NCBI GenBank assembly: GCA_030694465.1
Contig: JAUXYJ010000006.1
Location: forward strand, 1 to 64,000
From: Deltaproteobacteria bacterium
Lineage (GTDB): Bacteria; Myxococcota_A; Polyangia; Polyangiales; Ga0077539
Direction: 5' to 3'
Length of the DNA stretch: 64,000 bases
Made by a program: the position numbers and the translations under genes. Each line of letters opens with the position of its first letter. Position 1 is the stretch's first letter. Below are positions 39,071-48,279 of this stretch, piece by piece. The notes beneath the pieces are model-generated. The model worked only from the letters and a program-made list of their open reading frames with translations, was not told where the DNA came from and made no database searches.

Positions 39071-39369
39071 CCCACGGGACGTCACAGTGTGCTCGCCTAG
39101 GCGCCGCTGTCGTACAGCTTGCGCGCCCAATTCGCAGGGCTGTCTAAGCCTCTTGGCTGAAATGAGCGCTGTACGCCACGCGGAGGTGGTGCGTATTCTC
39201 GCTGGGCATTGTGTGTCCGAGTCGAGACGCGGCAATGGCGATCTGAGTTGACCTCTGTGTACAAAAGTCTGTGCGCAGAGTGGGTGCGGCGAGACAGAGA
39301 TCAAGTCGCAGCGAATTCGCAAGAGACAGCTCGCTCGGTGAGCTGTGTTCGTCGAGGTAAGAAGTCCCA
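39071..39369. other. Intergenic region before kinase gene
   Basis: In 299 bp between the triple-repeat gene and the next kinase, only a TTGACC at about 39249 and an AGGTAA-like ribosome binding site near 39355 were noted. No -10 partner, hairpin or repeat could be supported. Confidence 0.35.
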
Positions 39370-41082
39370 GTGACGACCGCAAAAACAACGGCTGCCGCAC
39401 CGTCGGCGAAGAAGTCCTCTGATCCCTACCTTGGTCGTGTCGTCGCAGGACGGTATCGGCTTGAGCAGCGCCTCGGTGAAGGCGGCATGGGGGTGGTCTA
39501 CAAAGCACGCCATGTGCTCATCGATCGCACGGTCGCGCTTAAGCTCATTCGCCCTGATTTACGTGGCGAATCGCATTTGCGTGCCTGGATGCTTCGTGAG
39601 GCTCGCGCGGCCAACCGCGTGGACCACGCGCACATTATTGACATCCATGACATCGGCGAGACCGAAGAGGGAGAGCTCTATCTTGTGATGGAGTTTCTCG
39701 TGGGCTCCCCGCTGTCGACGGACATCTCGAAGGGCCCGTTTCCGATCGCGCGCGCGGTGGATATTTTGGAGCAGATGGCCGCCGCCCTGGGTCGCGCACA
39801 CGACCTCGGGGTGGTGCACCGAGATCTCAAGAGCGACAACATTCACCTGACCAATCGCGGGGGTCGCAAGGACTTCGTCAAGATCTTGGACTTTGGTCTC
39901 GCCGCGCTCGCGCGAGATCCCAGGCTCGCCCCGAAGGGCGCAGTGTTTGGCACGCCCGAGTACATGGCGCCCGAGCAAGCCCGCGGCGAAGACGCGATCC
40001 CGCAGAGCGACCTGTACGCGCTCGGGATCTTGTTCTTCGAGATGGTCACTGGGCAGCTGCCGTTTCGCTCGCACGACCGCGACACGTTGCTCGAGATGCA
40101 GCGCACAGGGGCGACGCCTAACCCGCGCACGCTCAGGCCCGACTTGGCCCCTGCGGCCGAGAGCATCATCCTCAAGCTGCTGCAAAAATCCCTAGATAAA
40201 CGCTACAAAGACGCCCACCATCTCTCTGAAGATCTCAAGGCACTTCAGCGCTCGATGCCGTCTTCTCCGTGGGAGGTCTTGCACCTCTCGGACGCGCCCG
40301 CACAGGCCCCTGCGGCGCCCCCTGCGCCAAGCGCTGGCGTCGCAGAGTGGGCGACACGCGCAGCGCATTTCGCGCGCATGGTGGCCCGCGCGTGGCCACA
40401 GGGCGACGTCCCCTCCGAGGTGGCGACCAACCTGGACCTCACGTGGAGTCTCGCCTCGCGCGCGTCGCGATTGGAGGGCGAGGTCTCGTCGCTCTCGCGT
40501 CGGCTTGAGGCGCTCGAAAAGCGTGGTCGTGCGTTGCGTGCTGAGATCGGCCGAAAGGTCGAAGAGCTCGCCCACGAAGAGTCGCGCGTGCTGCGAGACA
40601 CGTCGGCCGAGGCAGAGAAGGTCGCGGACCTTCGTGAGCGCGTATCGACCAATGAGCGCGCGATGCATGCAGCAAAATTGCAGGCAGATTCGCTTGATCG
40701 CGCGGGCGGTTCGGGCGCCACCTTGCGCACTGCGTACGAGCAAATTGGCTCTGCCGTCGCGCGCCTTGAGATTCGCCGCGAGCAGCTCGCCGAGCGCGAG
40801 ACCCGCTCTGCAAAGAAAGAGACCCAGGCGCGGGACCTTCGTCGGCAGATTGAAGAGCTACGTGCGCAGCTCGCGCGCTACGCCGAGGCGCTCGAAGACG
40901 ATTTGGCACAGGGCCGTGAGCGAGTCACCAACAAGACCCGCGAGGGCCTCGCGCTTGAGAAGCAGTTTGGTGACGCGAGCGTTGTGCTTGTGAAGCATCT
41001 GCGCGGCCGGCCTGAGTGCCGTGATCTCTTCGATGAGCTCACGCGCAAGCAGAGCGACGGGATGGGCGAAGACCGGGGCTAG
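39370..41082 (+). CDS. Ser/Thr protein kinase with long C-terminal coiled coil
   Basis: The GTG at 39370 gives 570 residues. The kinase domain spans about 25-295, with LGEGGMGVVYKA, catalytic Lys in VALKLI, HRDLKSDN, DFGLAA and MAPEQARG. A Pro/Ala linker (about 310-330) leads to a heptad-rich region (about 360-540, LEGEVSSLSRRLEALEKRG and similar), a long coiled coil. No transmembrane helix is visible, so it is cytoplasmic. The coiled coil probably mediates dimers or scaffold binding. Confidence 0.9.
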   Translation: MTTAKTTAAAPSAKKSSDPYLGRVVAGRYRLEQRLGEGGMGVVYKARHVLIDRTVALKLIRPDLRGESHLRAWMLREARAANRVDHAHIIDIHDIGETEEGELYLVMEFLVGSPLSTDISKGPFPIARAVDILEQMAAALGRAHDLGVVHRDLKSDNIHLTNRGGRKDFVKILDFGLAALARDPRLAPKGAVFGTPEYMAPEQARGEDAIPQSDLYALGILFFEMVTGQLPFRSHDRDTLLEMQRTGATPNPRTLRPDLAPAAESIILKLLQKSLDKRYKDAHHLSEDLKALQRSMPSSPWEVLHLSDAPAQAPAAPPAPSAGVAEWATRAAHFARMVARAWPQGDVPSEVATNLDLTWSLASRASRLEGEVSSLSRRLEALEKRGRALRAEIGRKVEELAHEESRVLRDTSAEAEKVADLRERVSTNERAMHAAKLQADSLDRAGGSGATLRTAYEQIGSAVARLEIRREQLAERETRSAKKETQARDLRRQIEELRAQLARYAEALEDDLAQGRERVTNKTREGLALEKQFGDASVVLVKHLRGRPECRDLFDELTRKQSDGMGEDRG

Positions 41083-41155
41083 CGCGCTGCGTGAGGTCGT
41101 CGCGCGTGTGCGTGCTCTTTGACGAGCTTTCGCGCCGCGTGATACCGCGGAGAGC

Positions 41156-41863
41156 GTGACTGAACGGCGATTCATTGACGGCAAGGCGGGCAAGGGCAAA
41201 GACAAGCCGAGCACCGAGCGTGTTGTGAGCAAGCGTCGCACGGCGACGGATGACAAGCGCGAGCGGATCTTGCGCGCTGCCGTCAAGGTGTTTGCAAAGA
41301 AGGGCTTCTACGCCTCGCGGGTGAGTGAGATCGCCAAGGCCGCGGGCGTGGCCGATGGCACGATCTATCTCTACTTCGAGAGCAAAGACGACGTGCTCGA
41401 GTCGCTCTTTGAAGAGCGCAGCGAGCGGCTGCTCGAGGTGCTGCGCGGTGAGCTCGCTAAGAACGTAGATCCGCCTGCGAAATTGCAGCGAATGATCGAG
41501 ATTCAGTTAGGGCTCATTGATGGCCACCGAGACCTCGCCGAGGTGATCACAGTGAACCTCCGGCAGAGCACAAGGCTCTTGCGGCAGTACGGCTCCAAGC
41601 GCTTTGTCGAGTACCTTGAGCTCCTCGCGTCGGTGGTGCACGAGGGGCAAGAGACGGGGCACTTTCGGTTGGATGTCTCACCGCGGGTGATGGCGCGCGT
41701 GCTCTTTGGTGCGCTCGATGGCTTGGTGCTCACCTGGGCGCTCGGCGATGGGCGCGTGGGAGGGCTCGAGAAGACCGCGGCGCAGCTGGTGAGCGTGCTG
41801 GTCCGTGGGCTCGAGCGTCGCGCCGAGGACGGTGGGATCGAGCCGGGGATTCAGCGCTCGTAG
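41156..41863 (+). CDS. TetR-family transcriptional regulator (FadR-like)
   Basis: The 235-residue protein has a Lys-rich N-terminus of about 35 residues, then the TetR helix-turn-helix: RILRAAVKVFAKKGF, SEIAKAAGVADGTIYLYF. The C-terminal ligand domain (LLRQYGSKRFVEYL, LFGALDGLVLTWALG) resembles FadR/PsrA-type regulators of fatty-acid metabolism, which respond to acyl-CoA. That ligand is inference. The gene converges with the MBL hydrolase and overlaps it by 13 bp. Confidence 0.85.
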   Translation: MTERRFIDGKAGKGKDKPSTERVVSKRRTATDDKRERILRAAVKVFAKKGFYASRVSEIAKAAGVADGTIYLYFESKDDVLESLFEERSERLLEVLRGELAKNVDPPAKLQRMIEIQLGLIDGHRDLAEVITVNLRQSTRLLRQYGSKRFVEYLELLASVVHEGQETGHFRLDVSPRVMARVLFGALDGLVLTWALGDGRVGGLEKTAAQLVSVLVRGLERRAEDGGIEPGIQRS

Positions 41864-42591
41864 CGCTCGCCTTCGCGTGCGCTCGCGATGTCTCCGGTCT
41901 CGGGGTCATGCCAGTCGGTGTAGTGAATCAGCCGCATGCGTTCGCGCGTGGTGGGGGCCAGCGTGAGCAACGACTCGATGGGCGTATGCACTCCGAGGTT
42001 GGTCTCGTGAAAGAACAAATCGGACTGATTGAGCCAGTCGATCAGGGTGGGATCAAACGCGGTGTCCGCCGAGTAACCGATGGTGGCGTTGTCTGCGCGC
42101 ACACGAAGGGCCGACGTGGGGACGTGGTGAATGGTGTTGCGCCACGAGAGCTCGAAGGGACCGATGCGCGCGGTCTCGCCCTCGAGCGGGTGCAGGTCGG
42201 CGTAGTCCGTGAGTGACAGCTTGCGGATGTGATGGTCGCGGTCCATGAGCTGCTCCATGCCTCCGCGCAGGCGCCCATCCCAGAGGTCATTGAGCACCTC
42301 GGGGATCGCGTAGACCGAGCATTTTCGCTGGGTAACAAAGCGTCGCCAGAAGAGCAATTGCTCAAGCCCGCCGACGTGATCGCCGTGGACGTGGGTGATC
42401 AAGACGCGGTCGATGCTGTCGAGCGAGACCAGCTCGCCACCGCGCGTCCCGAGGTCTTTGAGTGCGCGGGCCAGGGCGGGTGGAGCGTCGATGAGCAGGC
42501 GCTCGCCGTCGCGCTCGAAGAGCAGACATGCGTGGTGATATTGGGCTGTAAACGCGTCGCCGACGCCCACGACTCGTACCGCGAGGGTCAT
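41851..42591 (-). CDS. Metallo-beta-lactamase-fold hydrolase
   Basis: The start at 42591 gives 246 residues and overlaps the ddl stop by 4 bp (ATGA), so the two are translationally coupled. Features are VVGVGDAFTAQYHHAC, the metal motif HVHGDHVGG and NTIHHVPTSA, GYSADTAFDP and a C-terminal HYTDWH. The order matches RNase Z/arylsulfatase-like members. The substrate is not identifiable. The long N-terminal extension in the same frame overlaps ddl and was discarded. Confidence 0.85.
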   Translation of the reverse strand: MTLAVRVVGVGDAFTAQYHHACLLFERDGERLLIDAPPALARALKDLGTRGGELVSLDSIDRVLITHVHGDHVGGLEQLLFWRRFVTQRKCSVYAIPEVLNDLWDGRLRGGMEQLMDRDHHIRKLSLTDYADLHPLEGETARIGPFELSWRNTIHHVPTSALRVRADNATIGYSADTAFDPTLIDWLNQSDLFFHETNLGVHTPIESLLTLAPTTRERMRLIHYTDWHDPETGDIASAREGERYER

Positions 42592-43655
42592 TGGGAGGTC
42601 TCTCGGAGCGCGCGCAACGCGACGCGGCGGGCCTGTGCGAGCGCGACGTGCTCGCGCACAAAGTGCTCGAGGGACATCTTGCATGCGGTCACTTGCTGAG
42701 GAATAAAGCTCGCTTTTGTGAGCCCCGGCAGCGTGTTGGTCTCGAGATAGACCGGGCCCTGCGCGCCCACGATGATGTCGGTGCGTGTGTAGCCCTCGCA
42801 GCCCAGGGTCTTGTGGGCCAAGAGGGCGAGGGCTTCGGCCGCGCGGAGGACCTCGTCGGGTTGCTCGGCGGGGGTGAACTCAAGGGTGCCTTTGCCCAGG
42901 TATTTTCCTTCGAAATCAAAGACACGGCCTGGGTCTAAGCGGACCTCACTTGCGCACAAGACCTGGGTCTCTCCGTTGCGCCTTTGGGTGACACCGACGG
43001 TGAGCTCGGGACCCGAGACAAACGCCTCGACGAGGTAGGCCACCCGGTGCGACGCGACCTCTTCGGCGATCGTGCGTGCGTCTTGCAGGGATCTCGCATG
43101 AAAGAGCCCCACGCTGGACCCATCGGCCACGGGTTTGACCACCGCGCGACCGTGATCCACGACGATCTGCTCGATCGCTGCGCGGATCGCGATGACGTCG
43201 TCTGGCGGCAACGTGCGGCTCGGTGCGACGCGGCCTCCAGCTGCTTCTACCAATGATTTTGCTAGGTTTTTGTCAAACGCGCGCGCGCTCGCCGTGCTGT
43301 CCGAGCCCGTGTACGCGAGGCGGCTGTGCTCGAGCCAGCGCTGGACGGTGCCGTCTTCGCCTTGGCCTCCGTGGAGCGCGAGAAACACAATGGTCTCGGG
43401 ATTTTGCTGCGCGAGCTGCTCGATCGCGCTGCGGATTGGGCCGAGATCTTGGCCTTCGGGCACAAAGTCTTCTTCGAAGGGTCGCGCGTGCTTGAGGAGG
43501 ATTTCGCCAGCGCAGCGCTGGAGGCGGTTGTCCGGTGTCCAAAACAGGCACTGCGCTTCGGGCAATAGCGCTGCGACGTGAGCCGCGGATGCGACAGAAA
43601 CGCGGCGTTCGCCTGAGGTTCCGCCGAAGAGAATCGTGAGCAACGGTGTACGCAT
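42588..43655 (-). CDS. ddl: D-alanine--D-alanine ligase
   Basis: Ddl joins two D-Ala residues for peptidoglycan precursors, using ATP in the cytoplasm. The 355-residue protein from the ATG at 43655 has LFGGTSGERRVSVASA, LALHGGQGEDGTVQ, YTGSDSTAS, the ATP-grasp VVKPVADGSSVG and the C-terminal YLETNTLPGLTKASFIPQQ. These are the canonical Ddl blocks. The first motif reads GERRVS where many enzymes have EHxVS. It is coupled to an MBL hydrolase. Confidence 0.92.
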   Translation of the reverse strand: MRTPLLTILFGGTSGERRVSVASAAHVAALLPEAQCLFWTPDNRLQRCAGEILLKHARPFEEDFVPEGQDLGPIRSAIEQLAQQNPETIVFLALHGGQGEDGTVQRWLEHSRLAYTGSDSTASARAFDKNLAKSLVEAAGGRVAPSRTLPPDDVIAIRAAIEQIVVDHGRAVVKPVADGSSVGLFHARSLQDARTIAEEVASHRVAYLVEAFVSGPELTVGVTQRRNGETQVLCASEVRLDPGRVFDFEGKYLGKGTLEFTPAEQPDEVLRAAEALALLAHKTLGCEGYTRTDIIVGAQGPVYLETNTLPGLTKASFIPQQVTACKMSLEHFVREHVALAQARRVALRALRETSQ

Positions 43656-43749
43656 GAGAGTCTTTCGCCATGCAGTGTAACCGAGTGCGTCCCATACGAT
43701 ACGAGTGTGCGCGCCACGCGTGGTATCTCTGCGGGTTGCGAGGGCGCTT

Positions 43750-44721
43750 ATGACCACGATTGCGCACATATTTGACGGACAACACTACGAGCAGGTCGTC
43801 GACCTCTCGCGGCTTCAAGGCCTCGTATCGAGGCCAGGCGTGCATGTCTGGCTCGACACGGATGAGCGCACCGAGGCGCTCGACAAGATCCTGCGCGAGG
43901 TCTTTCACCTTCACCCCTTGGTGATCGAGGATCTCTACGAAGACAGCGCGACGCCCAAGGTCGAGGACTGGGGCGATTATCTCTACATCGTGATGCACGG
44001 AGTGCGCACTGAGCCCGGAGACCGCGTCGAGGTCTCGCCGCTCGAGTTGGACCTCATACTCGGTATTGACTGGTTATTTACTCACCGAACGTCGCCCATC
44101 GGTTGCATCGAGGCGCTCATCGCCGAGCTCAACCGCAACCCGCGTGCGCTCGCGCGTGGCCCCGCGTTTGTCGCACACGCCCTGCTCGACAAGCTGGCAG
44201 ATCTCTATGTTCCTGTGGTCGAAGCCATCGATGAGACCGTCGATGGGATCGAAAAAGCCGTCATCGACGACCCTCACCCAGAGCTCTTAGAGACCATCCT
44301 TGAGCTCAAGCGCGCAGTGCAATGGCTACGCCGCATGAGCGTCTATCAGCGGGATATTACCCAGCGATTGTCACGCGGCGAGTTCGAGCAGATCCCCGAG
44401 GCCGCGCTGGCTTTCTACCGTGATGTGTACGACCAGTTTGTGCGCGTGACAGACCTCGCCGAGTCCAACCGCGAGATGCTCGGAGTGGTCTTGCAGGTGC
44501 ACTTTACGGTCACTGCCAACCGCACCAACGACGCGATGAAAGCGCTCACGCTGATCTCTGCGATCTTGCTCCCCATGACCTTCGTCGCGGGCATCTATGG
44601 CATGAACTTTAAGCACATGCCCGAGCTCGATTGGCGCTGGGGCTACCCGTCTGCGCTGGGCATCATGTTGCTGATCGCCTTGTCTTTTTACACCTATTTT
44701 AAGCGCAAGAACTGGATCTAG
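43750..44721 (+). CDS. corA: CorA-family magnesium/cobalt transporter
   Basis: From the ATG at 43750 the protein has 323 residues. The cytoplasmic part is acidic and helical. The C-terminus has two transmembrane helices, with the selectivity motif GMN (284-286) in AGIYGMNFKHMPEL after the first helix, and ends in a basic KRKNWI tail. CorA forms pentameric Mg2+ channels in the inner membrane. It is divergent from ddl, with starts 95 bp apart. Confidence 0.93.
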   Translation: MTTIAHIFDGQHYEQVVDLSRLQGLVSRPGVHVWLDTDERTEALDKILREVFHLHPLVIEDLYEDSATPKVEDWGDYLYIVMHGVRTEPGDRVEVSPLELDLILGIDWLFTHRTSPIGCIEALIAELNRNPRALARGPAFVAHALLDKLADLYVPVVEAIDETVDGIEKAVIDDPHPELLETILELKRAVQWLRRMSVYQRDITQRLSRGEFEQIPEAALAFYRDVYDQFVRVTDLAESNREMLGVVLQVHFTVTANRTNDAMKALTLISAILLPMTFVAGIYGMNFKHMPELDWRWGYPSALGIMLLIALSFYTYFKRKNWI

Positions 44722-44737
44722 CCCCGTCGCGCTGCCC

Positions 44738-47320
44738 TCACTGGCACGGACCTGTGCAGCCCTGACACTCACCGCAGCGATAGCACTGCCCCGCTGGACA
44801 ACCGCACGAGCCGTTGGTGCAAATGCGCCCATCCGCTGCGCCGCACGAGGTGCCGTTGGTGACCGGCGTGCCGCCGCCGCAAAAGAGCGTCCCGGCCGTG
44901 CACATCCACGTCGAGCCCGTGTAGCAAGTGCGCGCGCACGCGGTCCCTGGAATGGGACCACACGCTGCGCCGCAGGCTGCTTGGCCGGCAGGGCACACGC
45001 AGCTCGTCCCGTTGCAGATGTAGGTCGCACCACACACGGTGCCGCAGGCGCCGCAGTTACTCGTGGTGTTGAGCATGGCCTCGCACCCGTTGACGGGGCT
45101 CCCGTCACAGTCGCCTAGCCCCGCGTTGCAAGTGAACCCACACGTTCCGGCAGCGCATGTCGGCGAGGCGTTGAAGATGGCAGGGCACGTGAGGCCACAG
45201 CCGTTGCAGTGGCTGGTGTTGGTGTTGGTGTTGACCTCGCATCCGTTGGCCGGGTTGCTGTCGCAGTTTGCGAAGCTCGTGTTGCAACCACCCACCTGGC
45301 ACGTCCCCGCACCACACGTCCCCGTGCCATTCGCGATCGTGCACGTGCTGCCACACGCGCCACAGTTGCTCGTGCTGTTGAGCGGCGCTTCGCATCCGTT
45401 GGCAGGGTTGCTATCGCAGTTTCCCCAGCCAGCTTGACAGCTCGCGAGCGCGCATGTGCCGGCGCTGCACGCCGCGTTGCCGTTGGCATACGAGCATGAG
45501 CGACCGCAGACCCCACAGTTGCTCGTGCTGTTGAGCGCGGTCTCGCATCCGTTGGCCGGGTTGCCGTCACAGTTGCCAAAGCCCGCGTTGCAGCTCGCGA
45601 CTTGGCACGTCCCCGAACCACACGTCCCGGTGCCATTCGCGATCGTGCACGCGCTGCCGCAGGCGCCACAGTTGCTCGTGGTGTTGAGCGCGGTCTCGCA
45701 TCCGTTGGCCGGGTTGCCGTCGCAGTTGCCAAAGCCTGTCTGACAGCTCGCGAGCGCGCATGTGCCTGCGCTACACGCCGCGGTCCCGTTGGCGTACGAG
45801 CACGTGCGACCACACGCGCCACAGTGCGTGATGCTCGTTAGGGTGGTCTCACACCCGTTGGCTGCGTTGCCATCGCAGTTGCCAAAGCCCGCGTTGCACG
45901 AGGAGCCACATGCCCCCATGGCGCAGCTCGCGACCGCGTTGGCCGTTGAGGCACACGCGTTGCCGCAGGCTCCGCAGTGCGCGAGGGTATTTTGTGTGTC
46001 GACGCAGGACATCCCGCAGCGGGTCTGGCCTGCGGTGCATCCCGATGCACAGACGCCACGTGCACCGTCACACACGGGGGTCGCGCCCGAGCACGCAGTC
46101 CCGCACGCGCCGCAATTGCTCGCGGTGTTGAGCGAGGCCTCGCATCCGTTGGCGGGGTTGCCGTCGCAGTCTCCAAAGCCCGCGTTGCATGTGTAACGGC
46201 ATGCGCCAGTACCGCAGGTCACCGCGCTGTTTGCACGCGCTGCGCAGGGCATTCCGCATGCGCCACAGTGGCTCAGGTCGCTCTGTGTATCGACGCACGC
46301 CATGCCACAGCGTGACTGGCCTGTTGCACAGCCCGAGACGCAGCGGTTCGCCATCGCGTCGCACATCGGAGCGGCGCCCGAACACGCTGTCCCACACGCG
46401 CCGCAATTGCTCGCGGTGTTGAGCGAGGCCTCGCATCCGTTGGCTGCGTTGCCATCGCAGTTGCCAAACTCAGGGTTGCACGTGTACGCACATTGGCCTG
46501 ATGGATTGCAGACTTGCGCGCTGTTTGCACGCGGCCCGCAGGTGCCACAGGTGCCACCGCAGCCGTCGTCTCCGCACATACGCCCAGCGCAATTGGGAAC
46601 ACACACAGTGTCCATCGGCACCGATGCCTCTGCATCGGCATCGATGCCGATCGATGCGTCGGGTGCAGAGGCTTCTGTGACGTCCATGGGCTCGACCACG
46701 TCCGGCGAGGGGCCTGTGTCCATGGTGTCCATCGTGTGCGACGCGTCCGAGGCGATCGAGGCGTCGGGGTCAAAGACGGTGGTGGGCGCGTCGGGCATGA
46801 CACACTCGGCGTTGTTGCCGCAGGTGCGGTCTTGCAGCTCGCACAAGCGCGCGAGGGTGCAGTTGGTCTCACCCGGAGGACACCCCGTCGCGGGCTGCCC
46901 ACAGCGAATGGACAAGAACACGCGGGTCTGTGTGGTCTGGTTGGGCGTAAACCGCACGCGGACGGTGCGTGTAAATCGAAGGGGTGTGGTGCTCCCGGCA
47001 GAGGGCGGGATGTCCACGTCGAGCCACACGACCACCGAGCTGTCCCTGGGCGCGTCGGTCTGCGGCAAGACGGTGAAGGACATCGGAAATTCTGTTTGAA
47101 TTCCGTGGGTTGCGATCCCTCGCGAGAACTGCAGTGAGCGCATCGAGGTGGCCCGAAGGTCTGCACCCAGGCGCGCGGTGATCCCGATGGGTCGCGCATG
47201 ATCAAGGTCTGTCTCGACGACAAAGACCACCGCCGTCGCAGGGCGCACGCATTGCGTAAGCGCCAAGCAGACCGTCGCGAGCAACGTGGATCGAGCAACG
47301 TGAGCGTTGAGAAATCTCAT
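44738..47320 (-). CDS. Cys-rich tandem-repeat lipoprotein
   Basis: The ATG at 47320 gives 860 residues. A signal peptide ends in LALTQC, a lipobox-like site. After a beta-rich N-terminal domain and an Asp-rich linker, the chain carries eight copies of a unit containing NCDGNPANGCE or close variants, followed by an NCGACG motif. The period is about 51 residues (roughly 153 bp). Two shorter CGMACVDTQ-type units lie among them. The six or so Cys per unit imply disulphides or metal. Such repeats occur in surface proteins of myxobacteria (compared here to Stig1-like/MopE-like families). Function unknown. Confidence 0.82.
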   Translation of the reverse strand: MRFLNAHVARSTLLATVCLALTQCVRPATAVVFVVETDLDHARPIGITARLGADLRATSMRSLQFSRGIATHGIQTEFPMSFTVLPQTDAPRDSSVVVWLDVDIPPSAGSTTPLRFTRTVRVRFTPNQTTQTRVFLSIRCGQPATGCPPGETNCTLARLCELQDRTCGNNAECVMPDAPTTVFDPDASIASDASHTMDTMDTGPSPDVVEPMDVTEASAPDASIGIDADAEASVPMDTVCVPNCAGRMCGDDGCGGTCGTCGPRANSAQVCNPSGQCAYTCNPEFGNCDGNAANGCEASLNTASNCGACGTACSGAAPMCDAMANRCVSGCATGQSRCGMACVDTQSDLSHCGACGMPCAARANSAVTCGTGACRYTCNAGFGDCDGNPANGCEASLNTASNCGACGTACSGATPVCDGARGVCASGCTAGQTRCGMSCVDTQNTLAHCGACGNACASTANAVASCAMGACGSSCNAGFGNCDGNAANGCETTLTSITHCGACGRTCSYANGTAACSAGTCALASCQTGFGNCDGNPANGCETALNTTSNCGACGSACTIANGTGTCGSGTCQVASCNAGFGNCDGNPANGCETALNSTSNCGVCGRSCSYANGNAACSAGTCALASCQAGWGNCDSNPANGCEAPLNSTSNCGACGSTCTIANGTGTCGAGTCQVGGCNTSFANCDSNPANGCEVNTNTNTSHCNGCGLTCPAIFNASPTCAAGTCGFTCNAGLGDCDGSPVNGCEAMLNTTSNCGACGTVCGATYICNGTSCVCPAGQAACGAACGPIPGTACARTCYTGSTWMCTAGTLFCGGGTPVTNGTSCGAADGRICTNGSCGCPAGQCYRCGECQGCTGPCQ
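45040..46470. repeat. Coding tandem repeats, period about 153 bp
   Basis: The element CATCCGTTGG or a near copy recurs at about 45240, 45393, 45546, 45700 and 45852, with spacing 152-154 bp, and less regularly to about 46435. These encode the repeated NGCE segments of the Cys-rich lipoprotein. Copies at 45360-45800 are nearly identical, which suggests recent duplication or recombination. Confidence 0.8.
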
Positions 47321-47387
47321 GACAGAGAGCCAGTGTACGCCGATTCTTTCGCCTGTGTTTCGCCAGATGGCATAACGCAGAGCACCC

Positions 47388-48278
47388 ATGAGCGACCGAC
47401 GTGTGCGCGAGAAGATCGAAGAAGACCAGGCTCTGGCTTCGCTGCTAGCGCCCAAAACGACCAGCGCCGTCGTGCCCTACCGTGACGCATCCCACGTCGG
47501 ACGGCCCACGACAGCGCACCGAATGGACAGCGCGGAGCAGCGCGGACGTCGGCTGTGGGGCCTCGGGAGCGCTGTGATTTCGCTGGGATCTTTTGCCTCG
47601 ATCCCCTTCGCCTTGACCGAGAGCAACTTCACCGCGGGGATCGCGACGGTGCTCGGGCTTGGCTTCGCCGGGCTGGCCTCGATGGCGTTGCGAGCGTACG
47701 CGCGTGAGCGCGGCGCCGCGGTGGCGACGTTTGACCACGGCCTAGCGCTTCGTGTGGCCGACGAGCGCTTGGACATCGCGTGGGAGTCCATCGCGGTGGT
47801 CAAAGCGGACATGCAGACCGACCGCGCGGGGGTGATCCGTGCAGCGTCGCTCACGAGTCTTGTGCTTGAGGGAGGGCGCGAGGTGCCCATCCCGCGCGCG
47901 CTCGAAGACGCGACGTCGCTCGCGCAGCAGGTGTTTGCGCGCACGCAGACGCACTTGCTCGCGCAGGCGCACGCGGCGCTCGACAGGGGCTCAAGTGTCT
48001 CGTTTGGCTCGATCTTGTGGACCCCCAAGGGGGTGAGCGTGAGCGGCGTCGTGTTGCCCACGCATGCGCGATTGGCCCTGGTTTTTGAGGGACCTTTTGC
48101 GCATTTGGTCGCAGTGGACGAGCCCGCGCATGCGCTCAGCGTGCTCATTGAGACGCTGCACAATCCGCATGTGCTCTTGGCCTTGATCGCCAACCCCTGG
48201 CGACCGAGCGCTGAGCCGTTGCCCGCACCGTCCGCCGGAGAGACCGAAGCGCCAGACGAGCCCGCCCCGAGCGCGTGA
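47388..48278 (+). CDS. Hypothetical protein with two central membrane helices
   Basis: The 296-residue protein has a charged N-terminus, two hydrophobic helices (about 58-105, LGSAVISLGSFASIPF and ATVLGLGFAGLASMAL), and a soluble domain of about 190 residues. That domain (TFDHGLALRVADERL, IAWESIAVVKADM) resembles bacterial PH-like domains near membranes, though this is not firm. The Pro-rich end ADEPAPSA-like tail is low complexity. It converges with the fabH-like gene, with one base between the stops. Confidence 0.65.
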   Translation: MSDRRVREKIEEDQALASLLAPKTTSAVVPYRDASHVGRPTTAHRMDSAEQRGRRLWGLGSAVISLGSFASIPFALTESNFTAGIATVLGLGFAGLASMALRAYARERGAAVATFDHGLALRVADERLDIAWESIAVVKADMQTDRAGVIRAASLTSLVLEGGREVPIPRALEDATSLAQQVFARTQTHLLAQAHAALDRGSSVSFGSILWTPKGVSVSGVVLPTHARLALVFEGPFAHLVAVDEPAHALSVLIETLHNPHVLLALIANPWRPSAEPLPAPSAGETEAPDEPAPSA

Positions 48279-48279
48279 G

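Noticed and set aside
45040-46470. Regularly spaced repeats resembling a CRISPR array
   Set aside because: The period of about 153 bp keeps one reading frame and encodes Cys-rich protein repeats. There are no short identical repeats with unique spacers and no cas genes.
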